From a virus: DNA of 27,848 nt. Below the pieces are notes generated by a model. It did no database searches. It was not told where the DNA came from and worked only from the letters and a program-made list of their open reading frames with translations. A program made the translations under genes and the position numbers. The stretch spans positions 1-27,848 of the IMG/VR virus record IMGVR_UViG_3300025840_000197. One strand, written 5' to 3'. Position 1 is the stretch's first letter. Each line of letters starts with the position of its first letter. Positions 20,529 through 27,428 of the stretch are shown in pieces.

Positions 20529-21419
20529 ATGACATCATTAGATAAGCTCAGAGCTGCAATGGAAGCAGCAACTCCCACAGCCAGTGGAGAGAAAAAATCC
20601 TACAATGACGATAGATATTGGAAACCTGAACTCGATAAGAGTGGTAACGGGTTTGCAGTAGTTCGTTTCCTACCAACTCCCGAAGGTGAAGAAATGCCAT
20701 GGGTCTCATACTGGGATCACGGTTTTCAAGGGCCTGGTGGATGGTATATTGAGAAGTCTCTGACTACTCTCAATAAACAAGACCCTGTGTCAGAATACAA
20801 CACTCAGTTGTGGAACACTGGGATTGAGGCAAACAAAGAACAGGCACGTAAACAAAAAAGACGTTTACACTATGTGTCTAATGTCTTCGTAGTTTCAGAC
20901 CCTAAAAATCCTGACAATGAAGGTAAAGTCTTCTTATACAAGTTTGGGAAGAAAATCTTTGAACAACTCAAAGAAGCAATCTCACCTGCATTCGAAGATG
21001 AACAAGCAATCAATCCTTTTGACTTGAGAGAAGGTGCAAACTTCAAAATCAAAATCAGAAAGGTTGATGGATACTGGAACTATGATAAATCAGAGTTCGA
21101 TTCAATTACTCCACTTTTTGAGGACGAAAATAAGTTAACTGAGATATATACTAAGGCACATTCTTTAAAAGAGATTGTTGCACCAAGTGAGTTCAAAACT
21201 TATGAAGAACTTAAAGAGAAACTTGATAGAGTCTTAGGACTTTCAGGTGGAGTATCAAACTCAACAGCTGAATCTGTTGCAGAAGACCTAGACGAAGTGC
21301 CTTGGTCAAATGTAAACAGTGCAGTTGCAGAAGAACCAGTAGTGTCATCTGTTGAATCTTCTCTTAGTGAAGACGAAGACGATGCAATGGACTACTTCAA
21401 GAGATTAGCTAACGACTAA
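20529..21419 (+). CDS. 32: Single-stranded DNA-binding protein gp32 (zinc site absent)
   Basis: This 296-residue protein coats single-stranded DNA in replication, repair and recombination. The basic N-terminal B region, the OB-type core (WVSYWDHGFQGPGGWYIEKS, then LHYVSNVFVVSDPKNPDNEGKV split by a short turn, and FKIKIRKVDGYWNYDKSEFD) and the very acidic C-terminal tail (SLSEDEDDAMDYF) are all present. T4 gp32 binds zinc with one His and three Cys. The histidine region is kept, but the stretch where the cysteines should be reads LNKQDPVSEYN, and the whole protein has no cysteine. The loss of the zinc site is the notable difference from T4. AGGAGA precedes the ATG. Confidence 0.95.
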   Translation: MTSLDKLRAAMEAATPTASGEKKSYNDDRYWKPELDKSGNGFAVVRFLPTPEGEEMPWVSYWDHGFQGPGGWYIEKSLTTLNKQDPVSEYNTQLWNTGIEANKEQARKQKRRLHYVSNVFVVSDPKNPDNEGKVFLYKFGKKIFEQLKEAISPAFEDEQAINPFDLREGANFKIKIRKVDGYWNYDKSEFDSITPLFEDENKLTEIYTKAHSLKEIVAPSEFKTYEELKEKLDRVLGLSGGVSNSTAESVAEDLDEVPWSNVNSAVAEEPVVSSVESSLSEDEDDAMDYFKRLAND

Positions 21420-21434
21420 TTACTTGAGTTGGGG

Positions 21435-21590
21435 GGTGGTTGTTATACAATGAGTGTCCGTGATATAGACAACCACCATCGACTGAGACCGTGGATAAAA
21501 AGGGGGTGCTCAGTAGGGGTAAAGACATCAGCATCAAGCGGGGTGTCTGTGTGAAGAGCGGGTTGCTGTAACAGCTGGGGCTACTTCACA
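21435..21590 (+). ncRNA. Structured RNA of four consecutive hairpins before viral bS21
   Basis: The 192-base gap has no reading frame worth calling, is G-rich against the AT-rich background, and folds almost fully. H1: GGTGGTTGT plus TATA (21435-21447) with TATA, a bulged G, ACAACCACC (21464-21477). H2: ACTGAGACC (21482-21490) with GGT, bulged G, CTCAGT (21505-21514). H3: AGACATC (21523-21529) with GGTGTCT (21542-21548). H4: TGTGAAG and AGC (21550-21559) with GCT, bulged A, CTTCACA (21580-21590), capped by GCTG-TAA-CAGC (21565-21575). Six runs of three to six Gs recur. A CTTTTAAT stretch after H4 could weakly terminate. It may be a leader controlling bS21, a free RNA, or the structured 3' end of the gp32 message. 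It matches no family I can name. Confidence 0.7.
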
Positions 21591-21611
21591 ACTTTTAATA
21601 AGATATAATAT

Positions 21612-21845
21612 ATGAGTAAAGTAACACCAAGAATAGACCATAAAACAAAATTTGTTGAACCATTTGACAGAATGTTACGTAGGTGGAAGAAAGCTTGTGA
21701 AAGAGCTGGTATTGTTCAAGAAGTTCGTAGTAGAGAATTCTACGAGAAACCTGCATCTATTCGTAATCAAAAAAATCAAGACTTGCTTAGAAAGAAAAAA
21801 CTTCAAGCAAAACGAGAGTCAGCAAAGGGATATCGTAGAAGGTAA
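21612..21845 (+). CDS. rpsU: Phage-encoded ribosomal protein bS21
   Basis: This 77-residue protein is a clear bS21: [36 protein letters not shown], then a lysine/arginine-rich tail, matching the bacterial protein (about 70 residues) along its length. bS21 sits near the anti-Shine-Dalgarno end of 16S rRNA on the small subunit and affects initiation. Phage copies are known in pelagiphages and can replace the host protein. No Shine-Dalgarno sequence lies before the ATG (AAGATATAATAT instead), and the hairpin-rich RNA ends 21 bases upstream. It could steer ribosomes to phage messages; that is inference. Confidence 0.93.
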   Translation: MSKVTPRIDHKTKFVEPFDRMLRRWKKACERAGIVQEVRSREFYEKPASIRNQKNQDLLRKKKLQAKRESAKGYRRR

Positions 21846-21849
21846 AAAA

Positions 21850-22056
21850 ATGAATGGCAAAGGTTCGAAACAGAGACCTCTTTCTGTTTCAAAAGATAAA
21901 TTCGATTCAAACTGGGATTCTATTTTCGGAAAGAAACTAGAAACTAAAGTTCGTAAGGAAACTCCTAAACACGGACTGACCAGTGTCCATCTTGATAAAA
22001 CAAAATATAATCGTAATAAGATTAAGCAGGAACTGCTGACACCCGACTTGCACTAG
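21850..22056 (+). CDS. Small conserved phage protein, KGSKQRP type
   Basis: This 68-residue basic protein begins MNGKGSKQRPLSVSKDKFD and SNWDSIFGKK, a pattern common among small phage proteins of unknown function. The ATG at 21850 is chosen because it begins the recognisable family start, although the frame is open far upstream. The gene starts 4 bases after bS21, so both are on one transcript. Its end overlaps the convergent tape-measure-like gene by 35 bases with no visible terminator. It may bind RNA, judged only by charge and position. Confidence 0.7.
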   Translation: MNGKGSKQRPLSVSKDKFDSNWDSIFGKKLETKVRKETPKHGLTSVHLDKTKYNRNKIKQELLTPDLH

Positions 22057-24277
22057 AATCATTATTTCTTATTCTTCCTGTTGAAGGAAGAACAGTCGAA
22101 CTATTACTTACATTGTTATTGTTCTGTTGAACACTGTTCACTGACATATTAACATCTGATTGTGCTTCTGCAACATCTTGAGTTGCTTGACCAATCTCTT
22201 GTCCTCTACCTGAAGCTTCTAGAATTGATTCTGCTGTCATACCTCTTGCAGTTCCACTGAATCCTGGCCCTTCAAAAGAAACACCTTCTGCACGTGCTTG
22301 TTCTGCATATTTGTCAGTTGCTTTGTATTCTAAGTTAGTGATGTTTCCTTCTTCGTCTCTTCTAATACTATTGGGGTCAATTTCTGCATAACCTAATCTA
22401 ATTTGGTCTTCAGCATCAAGGTTATCAATCTCATCTAGTGTAAGAGGTGTCTCAGGTGTCATTCCTCGTGAAAGTGTATCAGGTGGTGTTGACTCTTGTC
22501 TTCTTTGTTCTAACATCTGTGTAAGTTTATCTTTATCTTCTCTAGATAAATCATCATCTTCTAAGATAGCTTGTAGTTGAGCAGTTGATGCGTCTCCAGC
22601 CTTTGTCCAATCAATAGTAGACTTACCAAAAGTTTTTTCATCGTAAAGACCACTCTCTCCAGCTGCATCAAGTTCTCTTCTTCTTGCTTCTGCTGGGTCT
22701 TCAGTATTCTCCATGGCAGGTGCAGAGTCTTCTCCACCACCCCAACCTAACCAGTTCAACACCCAATCAGGTAGAACCTTCTTAGCAAAGTCTACTAGGA
22801 TTTTACCAATGTCAACACCGAATACATTCTTGAAGAAGTCTCCGATTAGTGTGAAAGGTGATTTAATTAAATCCCATAGACCACCAAGCATATCCTGTAG
22901 ACCACCGAACATTCTATCAAAGTCACCTGTAAATAGACCTGCAAAGAAGTCATAGAACCCACCAAAGATACTACCAATTGCTTCTATGATATTCGTAAAG
23001 TAGGATTTAACGGTTTCAAATAGACCACTGAACACACCAGTCTTTTCTTCTAACACCATTGCACCATAGACTAATGCACCTACCAGTGCTACAATTGCAA
23101 GACCGATTAAGAGATACGGTGCAAGGAACATAAGACCACTCATCAATGCAGTAAATGAAGCTGCAAGGAATGCTGCACCTGCTCTTAACATGTTAGCTGC
23201 ACCTTTTGCTACAGTCTTACCAAGGGACTTTATACCATCACCCATTTTTGTTAATATACCACTTGCACCCTCTTTAAGTGCAGTTAGTTTATCACCTAAC
23301 CATGTTCCTTCTAGGTTTCTTGCAATGATTGCTTTGGTATCACCCCATATCTTACCCATTACACTACCGATACCTTCAGCCATATTATAGAGACTATTGG
23401 AAAGACTATCTTTAAAACTACCAAATGCACGGAAGATATCACCAACTAGGTCTTCATTCTTAAGAAACAATCTACCGAATGCATTAGTCCATTCTACAAC
23501 ATTATCCAAGGGGCCTGCAAGATCAATCCCAAATATCTTTTTAAAATCACTAAAGAATTGTCCTGAGTCTTCTGACACTTCTTTCAAACCTTTTTCTAAT
23601 ATATCATTGAACTCATCACGAATCTCAATTTCAGTTTGGTTCTTATCTATGATAGCTTGTTTTTCTTTTTCAGAAGATTGTTTGAAATCTGACTTTACAG
23701 TTTTGATATATTTTGTTCTTTCTTTTTGTTGTTCTTTGATTAACTGTTCATACTCATAGATGTCTTTTTTATTTCCTGACTTTTTAACTTCATTGAGCAT
23801 CCGATTACTTTCTTGAATATCATCATCCAGTTTTTTAAGTTTTGTATCATTTTTTAATTGAGTTTGTAGTCTTTCAGCAAAAGAATCATCAATGGCTTGA
23901 ATTTCATCATTCATAGCATTGACTGCTTGTTGTGATTGAATAAATCTATCTAAGTCAAATCCTTCAATCTCGTCTGTGAACTTTTTGAGTTGATTCATTT
24001 GCCCAGCAGACATCTTAGATGCATCTTTAGATACTTCACCAAGTAGGTTTCCAATCTGAAGGAGTTTTCTAGATTGCAGAGCTCCTGCAAAAGTGTTCTT
24101 ACTAGCTTCACGGACATCAATAATAGATTTAGCTAAGGGTGCATTACTTTCCTTAACTAAGTCAACCAAATCTTTAAAAACAGGTTTGAGACCTCTCTTA
24201 CCTTTTTCTATTTCATCTTTTAAATTGGATAACTCACTCTTGAGTTCATCCGTTGTTTTTTTAATGTCGTCAGCCAT
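22022..24277 (-). CDS. Tape-measure-like tail protein (gp29-type role)
   Basis: This 751-residue protein has the architecture of a tail tape measure/hub protein. Residues 1-240 are a long charged helical, coiled-coil-like region; around 360-415 there is a long Ala/Leu/Gly-rich hydrophobic stretch (AAFLAASFTALMSGLMFLA and on) that can insert in membranes; an aromatic-glycine repeat region follows (IFGGFYDFFAGLFTG, GGLQDMLGGLWDLI); the C-terminus is low-complexity and Asn/Ser-rich. Such proteins set tail length and pass through the host membrane on injection. T4 gp29 is 590 residues. It follows gp26 and gp51 in the same transcript, where a tape measure is expected. AGGAAAT precedes the ATG. Confidence 0.75.
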   Translation of the reverse strand: MADDIKKTTDELKSELSNLKDEIEKGKRGLKPVFKDLVDLVKESNAPLAKSIIDVREASKNTFAGALQSRKLLQIGNLLGEVSKDASKMSAGQMNQLKKFTDEIEGFDLDRFIQSQQAVNAMNDEIQAIDDSFAERLQTQLKNDTKLKKLDDDIQESNRMLNEVKKSGNKKDIYEYEQLIKEQQKERTKYIKTVKSDFKQSSEKEKQAIIDKNQTEIEIRDEFNDILEKGLKEVSEDSGQFFSDFKKIFGIDLAGPLDNVVEWTNAFGRLFLKNEDLVGDIFRAFGSFKDSLSNSLYNMAEGIGSVMGKIWGDTKAIIARNLEGTWLGDKLTALKEGASGILTKMGDGIKSLGKTVAKGAANMLRAGAAFLAASFTALMSGLMFLAPYLLIGLAIVALVGALVYGAMVLEEKTGVFSGLFETVKSYFTNIIEAIGSIFGGFYDFFAGLFTGDFDRMFGGLQDMLGGLWDLIKSPFTLIGDFFKNVFGVDIGKILVDFAKKVLPDWVLNWLGWGGGEDSAPAMENTEDPAEARRRELDAAGESGLYDEKTFGKSTIDWTKAGDASTAQLQAILEDDDLSREDKDKLTQMLEQRRQESTPPDTLSRGMTPETPLTLDEIDNLDAEDQIRLGYAEIDPNSIRRDEEGNITNLEYKATDKYAEQARAEGVSFEGPGFSGTARGMTAESILEASGRGQEIGQATQDVAEAQSDVNMSVNSVQQNNNNVSNSSTVLPSTGRIRNNDSSASRVSAVPA

Positions 24278-24287
24278 TGACTATTTC

Positions 24288-24674
24288 CTATTGTTTTCCG
24301 AATGCCTTTCCAGCTTCTGCAATACCGAATGAACCTAAAGTAACCACCACGAAGGAAGTGTAGATAGTGTCTGATATAACTAAATCTTGTCCCATATAAC
24401 CTGTGATTAAATCAGTGATACCAAATACCACCATCATAAAGAATGATATAAAACCAATGATTGATTTTTCATTGATGTGATTATCATCCATAAACAAAGA
24501 ACCAAGTGTAAACTTTTCTTTAGGTTTTGCTTCTAAAGCTGCAACCTTAAGGTCTTTGGTTAAGTCTTCCATCTCTTTAATCTTGTCATTTGCATCGTCT
24601 AACTTTAACATTAGGTCGGTGTATTTTTCAAGGTCGATGTTAACTTCGTTCCTATTGTCTGTATTATCTGTCAT
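24288..24674 (-). CDS. Coiled-coil and two-helix membrane protein in tail operon
   Basis: This 128-residue protein has an N-terminal charged coiled-coil segment (residues 10-45) and two hydrophobic helices near the C-terminus (IIGFISFFMMVVFGITDLI and IYTSFVVVTLGSFGIAEAG). This hairpin topology resembles phage holins, but its place between gp51 and the tape-measure-like gene suggests a tail-associated or injection role. GAGGAC upstream is the ribosome binding site. No family is recognised with confidence. Confidence 0.65.
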   Translation of the reverse strand: MTDNTDNRNEVNIDLEKYTDLMLKLDDANDKIKEMEDLTKDLKVAALEAKPKEKFTLGSLFMDDNHINEKSIIGFISFFMMVVFGITDLITGYMGQDLVISDTIYTSFVVVTLGSFGIAEAGKAFGKQ

Positions 24675-24716
24675 TATGTGTCCTCAATAAATTGACTCAC
24701 TTACACATAATAAAGA

Positions 24717-24896
24717 TTATCTTCTAGTTTTGGCTTTAGCTTCTCTTGCCTTCTGCCTCTCCTTTTCTTCTTCTAGATACTGTAGGAGAAGATTTATGTA
24801 AATCTCTCTTTCCCATGGTATCATCTCGTCTAGTTCAGTTAATGAATACTTGTGGTGTTGCATTAACTGAAAGTTTGTGTTATAGTAGTTAAACAC
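24717..24896 (-). CDS. 51: gp51-like baseplate hub assembly/tail chaperone frame
   Basis: This short minus-strand frame encodes FNYYNTNFQLMQHHKYSLTE followed by LDEMIPWEREIYINLLLQYL and a charged helix, a pattern I know from short gp51-type baseplate hub assembly proteins of marine T4-like phages. It is 59 codons from GTG at 24896; ATG comes only at 24863, inside the conserved part. In this frame no stop lies between it and the end of gp26, and the frame is exactly -1 to gp26, with a T8 slippery run at the junction. It is therefore likely produced as a gp26-gp51 fusion by frameshift, with or without a free form. Confidence 0.7.
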   Translation of the reverse strand: MFNYYNTNFQLMQHHKYSLTELDEMIPWEREIYINLLLQYLEEEKERQKAREAKAKTRR

Positions 24897-24916
24897 ACTC
24901 TCATGAGAAAGAGCTA

Positions 24917-25621
24917 TTAAAAAAAACTTTGTAAACCCTCAAGTGTTTTAGTTGACTCTTCACCACACAAGTTACACTTATATGAAACTGTGTGAGACAA
25001 TTTAGGTGCATCATCAAAGAACTGACCTAACAGTTGAAGTTGACTGAGTGTGAGACTGTCTATGAATTCAGTTAACTCTGATTCAGAGATTTCTTTTGTA
25101 TCATAAACATTTTCTTCATCAAAAACTTTAACAACTGACCTTTTCAGTATTTCAAATATTTGTTCATCCTGTTTTAATTTATCAATACCCTTAATGTCTT
25201 TAACCTTAATCATACTTAAGGTAACACCAACTGCATCACTAATCATAACTGTTCCCTCTTCAGGCATCTCACCTACGACTTTGATTTCTTCTAAGTCTAC
25301 GGTTACATCACCCGTTCCGTTACAGTCTTCTACATCACAAACAAGTTTAAGGTTTACTGTTTCACCTACTGAAACACTTCGAATCTTAATAAACAACCAC
25401 TCTAAATCAATCATCGGTATGTCATTAGGTTCGACCTTATCAAAAGTAACAGCTCTAATCAAGGTTTTAATTGACTCTAAACTTTGATCAGTGTCCTTAG
25501 CTTCTCTTGCAAGGACTAGTGCCTTTTGTTCTTTTACCAAAAAAGGACGAAATTCTACTTCTCGTCCATCACTTGGTAGCACCGTAGTATACTTCGGTGC
25601 TGATTGGATTGGTAATCCCAT
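24917..25621 (-). CDS. 26: Baseplate hub subunit gp26
   Basis: This 234-residue protein matches gp26 of marine T4-like phages: LPIQSAPKYTTVLPSDGREV, EFRPFLVKEQKALVLAREAK, DLEWLFIKIRSVSVGETVNL. Two cysteine pairs, CDVEDC in the middle and CNLC near the C-terminus, could bind zinc. T4 gp26 (208 residues) acts in central baseplate hub assembly. It lies before gp51 and the tape-measure-like gene, as the tail-assembly chaperone does in other phages, and its 3' end carries a slippery T8. GGAG before the ATG is the ribosome binding site. Confidence 0.85.
   Translation of the reverse strand: MGLPIQSAPKYTTVLPSDGREVEFRPFLVKEQKALVLAREAKDTDQSLESIKTLIRAVTFDKVEPNDIPMIDLEWLFIKIRSVSVGETVNLKLVCDVEDCNGTGDVTVDLEEIKVVGEMPEEGTVMISDAVGVTLSMIKVKDIKGIDKLKQDEQIFEILKRSVVKVFDEENVYDTKEISESELTEFIDSLTLSQLQLLGQFFDDAPKLSHTVSYKCNLCGEESTKTLEGLQSFF
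24919..24926 (-). promoter_or_regulatory. Programmed -1 frameshift site (T8) at end of gp26
   Basis: On the minus strand gp26 ends AGT TTT TTT TAA. The heptamer T-TTT-TTT (24926 to 24920) is an ideal XXXYYYZ slip site and the stop follows at once. A -1 slip enters the gp51 frame through LIALSHES without a stop. A weak stem (CTCT with AGAG) follows. Confidence 0.65.
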
Positions 25622-25646
25622 AATTTACTCCATTCTCTAAAAAAGG

Positions 25647-26360
25647 TTAGTCTCCTAGACCTAAACCTCGTGCTATATTTGAACCTCTAGCAAGTGCAGT
25701 ATCAAAACTTTCTAATCGATTGAGCATTGACCCTGCTTTCTTGTTAAACCTAGAAGCTACTTTAAGACCATCTAGTGCAATATCTAAATAACGTCTTCCC
25801 TTATTTAGTGCAGACAACTCAGGTGTTTGTGCATACTCAGTTGAGAATGTTCTAAATGACCATGTCACACTAAATTTTAAAATTGAATCTTCTGTCATGC
25901 TCAAATTCATTGGTGCATATGACAGAGGAAATACATCGTAGAGTTTATAATGCATTGCAAACTTATCATCTCTTCGATATTGAAAGATATCCATTTCACC
26001 CATATATTCATCGGGATACATGAAGATGGGATGAACTGCACTACCCTCTACATTTTTACCTTGTGCAGTGAATATTTGTGTTTGCCATGCTTCTATAATA
26101 AAACGATCATAGAATGTTGAATCACAACGAAACTCTGTAGTCATCTGTTGAGAATCTTGGTCTACATTGTAGACTTTGTTTTCAAGAGGGCCATAGGTCG
26201 AATGAGTCTCAGAGGTAAGTTGTCTGCCTGGCAAAGTAGCAGTCTCTACTCTCCATCCTTCTAACTTTATTCCTAATTTAGGACAGTGTAAGTTTACACT
26301 AAACTGGTTAGTCTTTGCACCAACATCGAAGTTAGCTTTAAATTTATCTATCTGTGCCAT
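25647..26360 (-). CDS. Tail-tube-fold protein, gp54-like tail tube initiator
   Basis: This 237-residue protein has the tail-tube (gp19/Hcp-like) beta-barrel pattern: KANFDVGAKTNQFSVNLHCP, VETATLPGRQLTSETHSTYG, then TTEFRCDSTFYDRFIIEAWQ, FMYPDEYMGEMDIFQYRRDD and LKFSVTWSFRTFSTEY. In T4 the proteins with this fold at the baseplate are gp48 and gp54, which start tube polymerisation. The gene lies next to gp26 and near a gp48-like gene, so gp54 is the best guess; a second tail tube protein is an alternative. It overlaps the preceding gene by one base (TAATG). Confidence 0.65.
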   Translation of the reverse strand: MAQIDKFKANFDVGAKTNQFSVNLHCPKLGIKLEGWRVETATLPGRQLTSETHSTYGPLENKVYNVDQDSQQMTTEFRCDSTFYDRFIIEAWQTQIFTAQGKNVEGSAVHPIFMYPDEYMGEMDIFQYRRDDKFAMHYKLYDVFPLSYAPMNLSMTEDSILKFSVTWSFRTFSTEYAQTPELSALNKGRRYLDIALDGLKVASRFNKKAGSMLNRLESFDTALARGSNIARGLGLGD

Positions 26361-26938
26361 TAGAATCTTGCCCTGCTTTCTGCATATACTGTGTTTGCAT
26401 TAATGTTAAATTGTTGTGTTGGTAACATTGCAACTATCTCCCAATACTGAGGGGGGACTTCTGTGATTCTACTGTCGATGTGATTATAGAGATATTGTTT
26501 AACACAAGGTTTTGCATACTTCAATTGTGATGTTGCCATCAACAACTCATATGTCATTCTTAATCTTGTGTCTTCATTCATCTCCTCACTGTTGAGAAAC
26601 TCAAAAAGACCATCCATCAGTCTTACACGATACCTTGGTGCAAGATAGTGTAGATTGATACCTAACATCCCTGTTCCATATCTTCGTATAGGGAACATGA
26701 CTGGAAATCTATCCCAATAGGGAAGTGTCTCTTGATGTTTAGCTTCATATATAAACATATACATCTTTCCCAACTCCAACTCCACTCTAGATACAAAGTT
26801 ATCGGTTTGTCTCTGAAGTGAATCAGGTGTAATTTTTATATCTCTAAGTTGAGAACGAAACCAATCGAGAGATTCTACAGACCTCTTTTGTATACTGGAT
26901 GGTAGTTCGTTGTCTAAACGTTCAAGAAGTTTTCCCAT
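26360..26938 (-). CDS. Virion structural protein, T4-like marine phage family (possibly gp53-like)
   Basis: This 192-residue protein has the motifs LGKMYMFIYEAKHQETLPYW, DRFPVMFP, GMLGINLHYLAPRYRVRLMD and AMLPTQQFN, which I recognise as a conserved structural family of marine T4-like phages. It is often assigned to the baseplate wedge (gp53), but I see no resemblance to T4 gp53 itself, so the symbol is withheld. It stands between gp4 and the tail-tube-fold gene. A late promoter (CATAAATA) lies 5 bases before its ATG, with no Shine-Dalgarno sequence. Confidence 0.65.
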   Translation of the reverse strand: MGKLLERLDNELPSSIQKRSVESLDWFRSQLRDIKITPDSLQRQTDNFVSRVELELGKMYMFIYEAKHQETLPYWDRFPVMFPIRRYGTGMLGINLHYLAPRYRVRLMDGLFEFLNSEEMNEDTRLRMTYELLMATSQLKYAKPCVKQYLYNHIDSRITEVPPQYWEIVAMLPTQQFNINANTVYAESRARF

Positions 26939-26943
26939 CTAAC

Positions 26944-26951
26944 TATTTATG
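26944..26951 (-). promoter_or_regulatory. T4-type late promoter (CATAAATA) with start-codon geometry
   Basis: On the minus strand CATAAATA is followed by GTTAG and then the ATG at 26938. The arrangement is the same as at 3470 (TATAAATA-GTTAC-ATG): octamer, 5 bases, start codon. Transcription would begin on the start codon. Confidence 0.6.
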
Positions 26952-26954
26952 CAT

Positions 26955-27386
26955 TTATAGTAGATGCTCTTCAGTTAATATTCGAAACCCCATTCGTCTG
27001 TCTGCACAAAACTCTTCTGCAGCTTTCCATTTTGCTTGGTTTATCATATAGGTTGCACATTCCTGTAGATATCTTCTTGTTTGTCGTTTAGGTTGTTTGG
27101 GGGGACTGCACTGTTTTTTAGGTTTGACTTCTATGAGTTCACGAACACTTTGACCCTTACTGTTTACATACTTAATATAGAAGTCGGGAAAGTATCGATG
27201 CACTTTTTTGTCAATAGGTGAACGATAGGGTATGATGACTTCTTCACTTCCCCATTCTATAATGGCAGGGTTATTATCACAATAGACCATGAATCTTCTT
27301 TCCCATAATGAACGATAGAAGATTTGAGTGGGGTCACCCTTATACTTTTTATAGTTCTTCGGTTTGAACTTTCCTGAATAAGACAT
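26955..27386 (-). CDS. 4: Head completion protein gp4
   Basis: This 143-residue protein is a clear T4 gp4: YSGKFKPKNYKKYKGDPTQI, FYRSLWERRFMVYCDNNPAI, IEWGSEEVIIPYRSPIDKKV, HRYFPDFYIKY and ELIEVKPKKQ. T4 gp4 is 150 residues. The FPDFY ... ELIEVKPK segment matches the TnsA-type/PD-(D/E)XK nuclease core, with Asp and Glu-x-Lys in place. The protein completes filled heads before tail joining. A late promoter (TATAAATA) lies on the minus strand at 27417-27410. Confidence 0.93.
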   Translation of the reverse strand: MSYSGKFKPKNYKKYKGDPTQIFYRSLWERRFMVYCDNNPAIIEWGSEEVIIPYRSPIDKKVHRYFPDFYIKYVNSKGQSVRELIEVKPKKQCSPPKQPKRQTRRYLQECATYMINQAKWKAAEEFCADRRMGFRILTEEHLL

Positions 27387-27391
27387 AAATA
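27384..27391 (+). promoter_or_regulatory. Late promoter (CATAAATA) for gp48-like gene
   Basis: CATAAATA, 7 of 8 bases of the T4 consensus, is followed by a leader of about 32 bases containing AAGG before the ATG at 27429. It overlaps the 5' end of the divergent gp4 gene. Confidence 0.5.
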
Positions 27392-27409
27392 ACAGTAAAC
27401 ACTTTAAAC

Positions 27410-27417
27410 TATTTATA
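27410..27417 (-). promoter_or_regulatory. Late promoter (TATAAATA) for gp4
   Basis: A perfect octamer on the minus strand. Transcription would start near 27404, 18 bases before the gp4 ATG. It forms a divergent late promoter pair with the site at 27384. Confidence 0.7.
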
Positions 27418-27428
27418 AGGTTTCTAAT

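Noticed and set aside
21431-21580. G-quadruplex from the repeated G-runs before bS21
   Set aside because: The G-runs are partly used in clear hairpins and are spaced too widely for a compact quadruplex; the four-hairpin fold explains more bases.
21652-21849. Long 5' extension of the KGSKQRP-type protein
   Set aside because: The extension overlaps bS21 out of frame; the family start and a short 4-base gap to bS21 favour the ATG at 21850.
22713-24332. Several plus-strand open frames opposite the tail genes
   Set aside because: Low-complexity, hydrophobic or serine-rich translations without ribosome binding sites, antisense to convincing tail genes.
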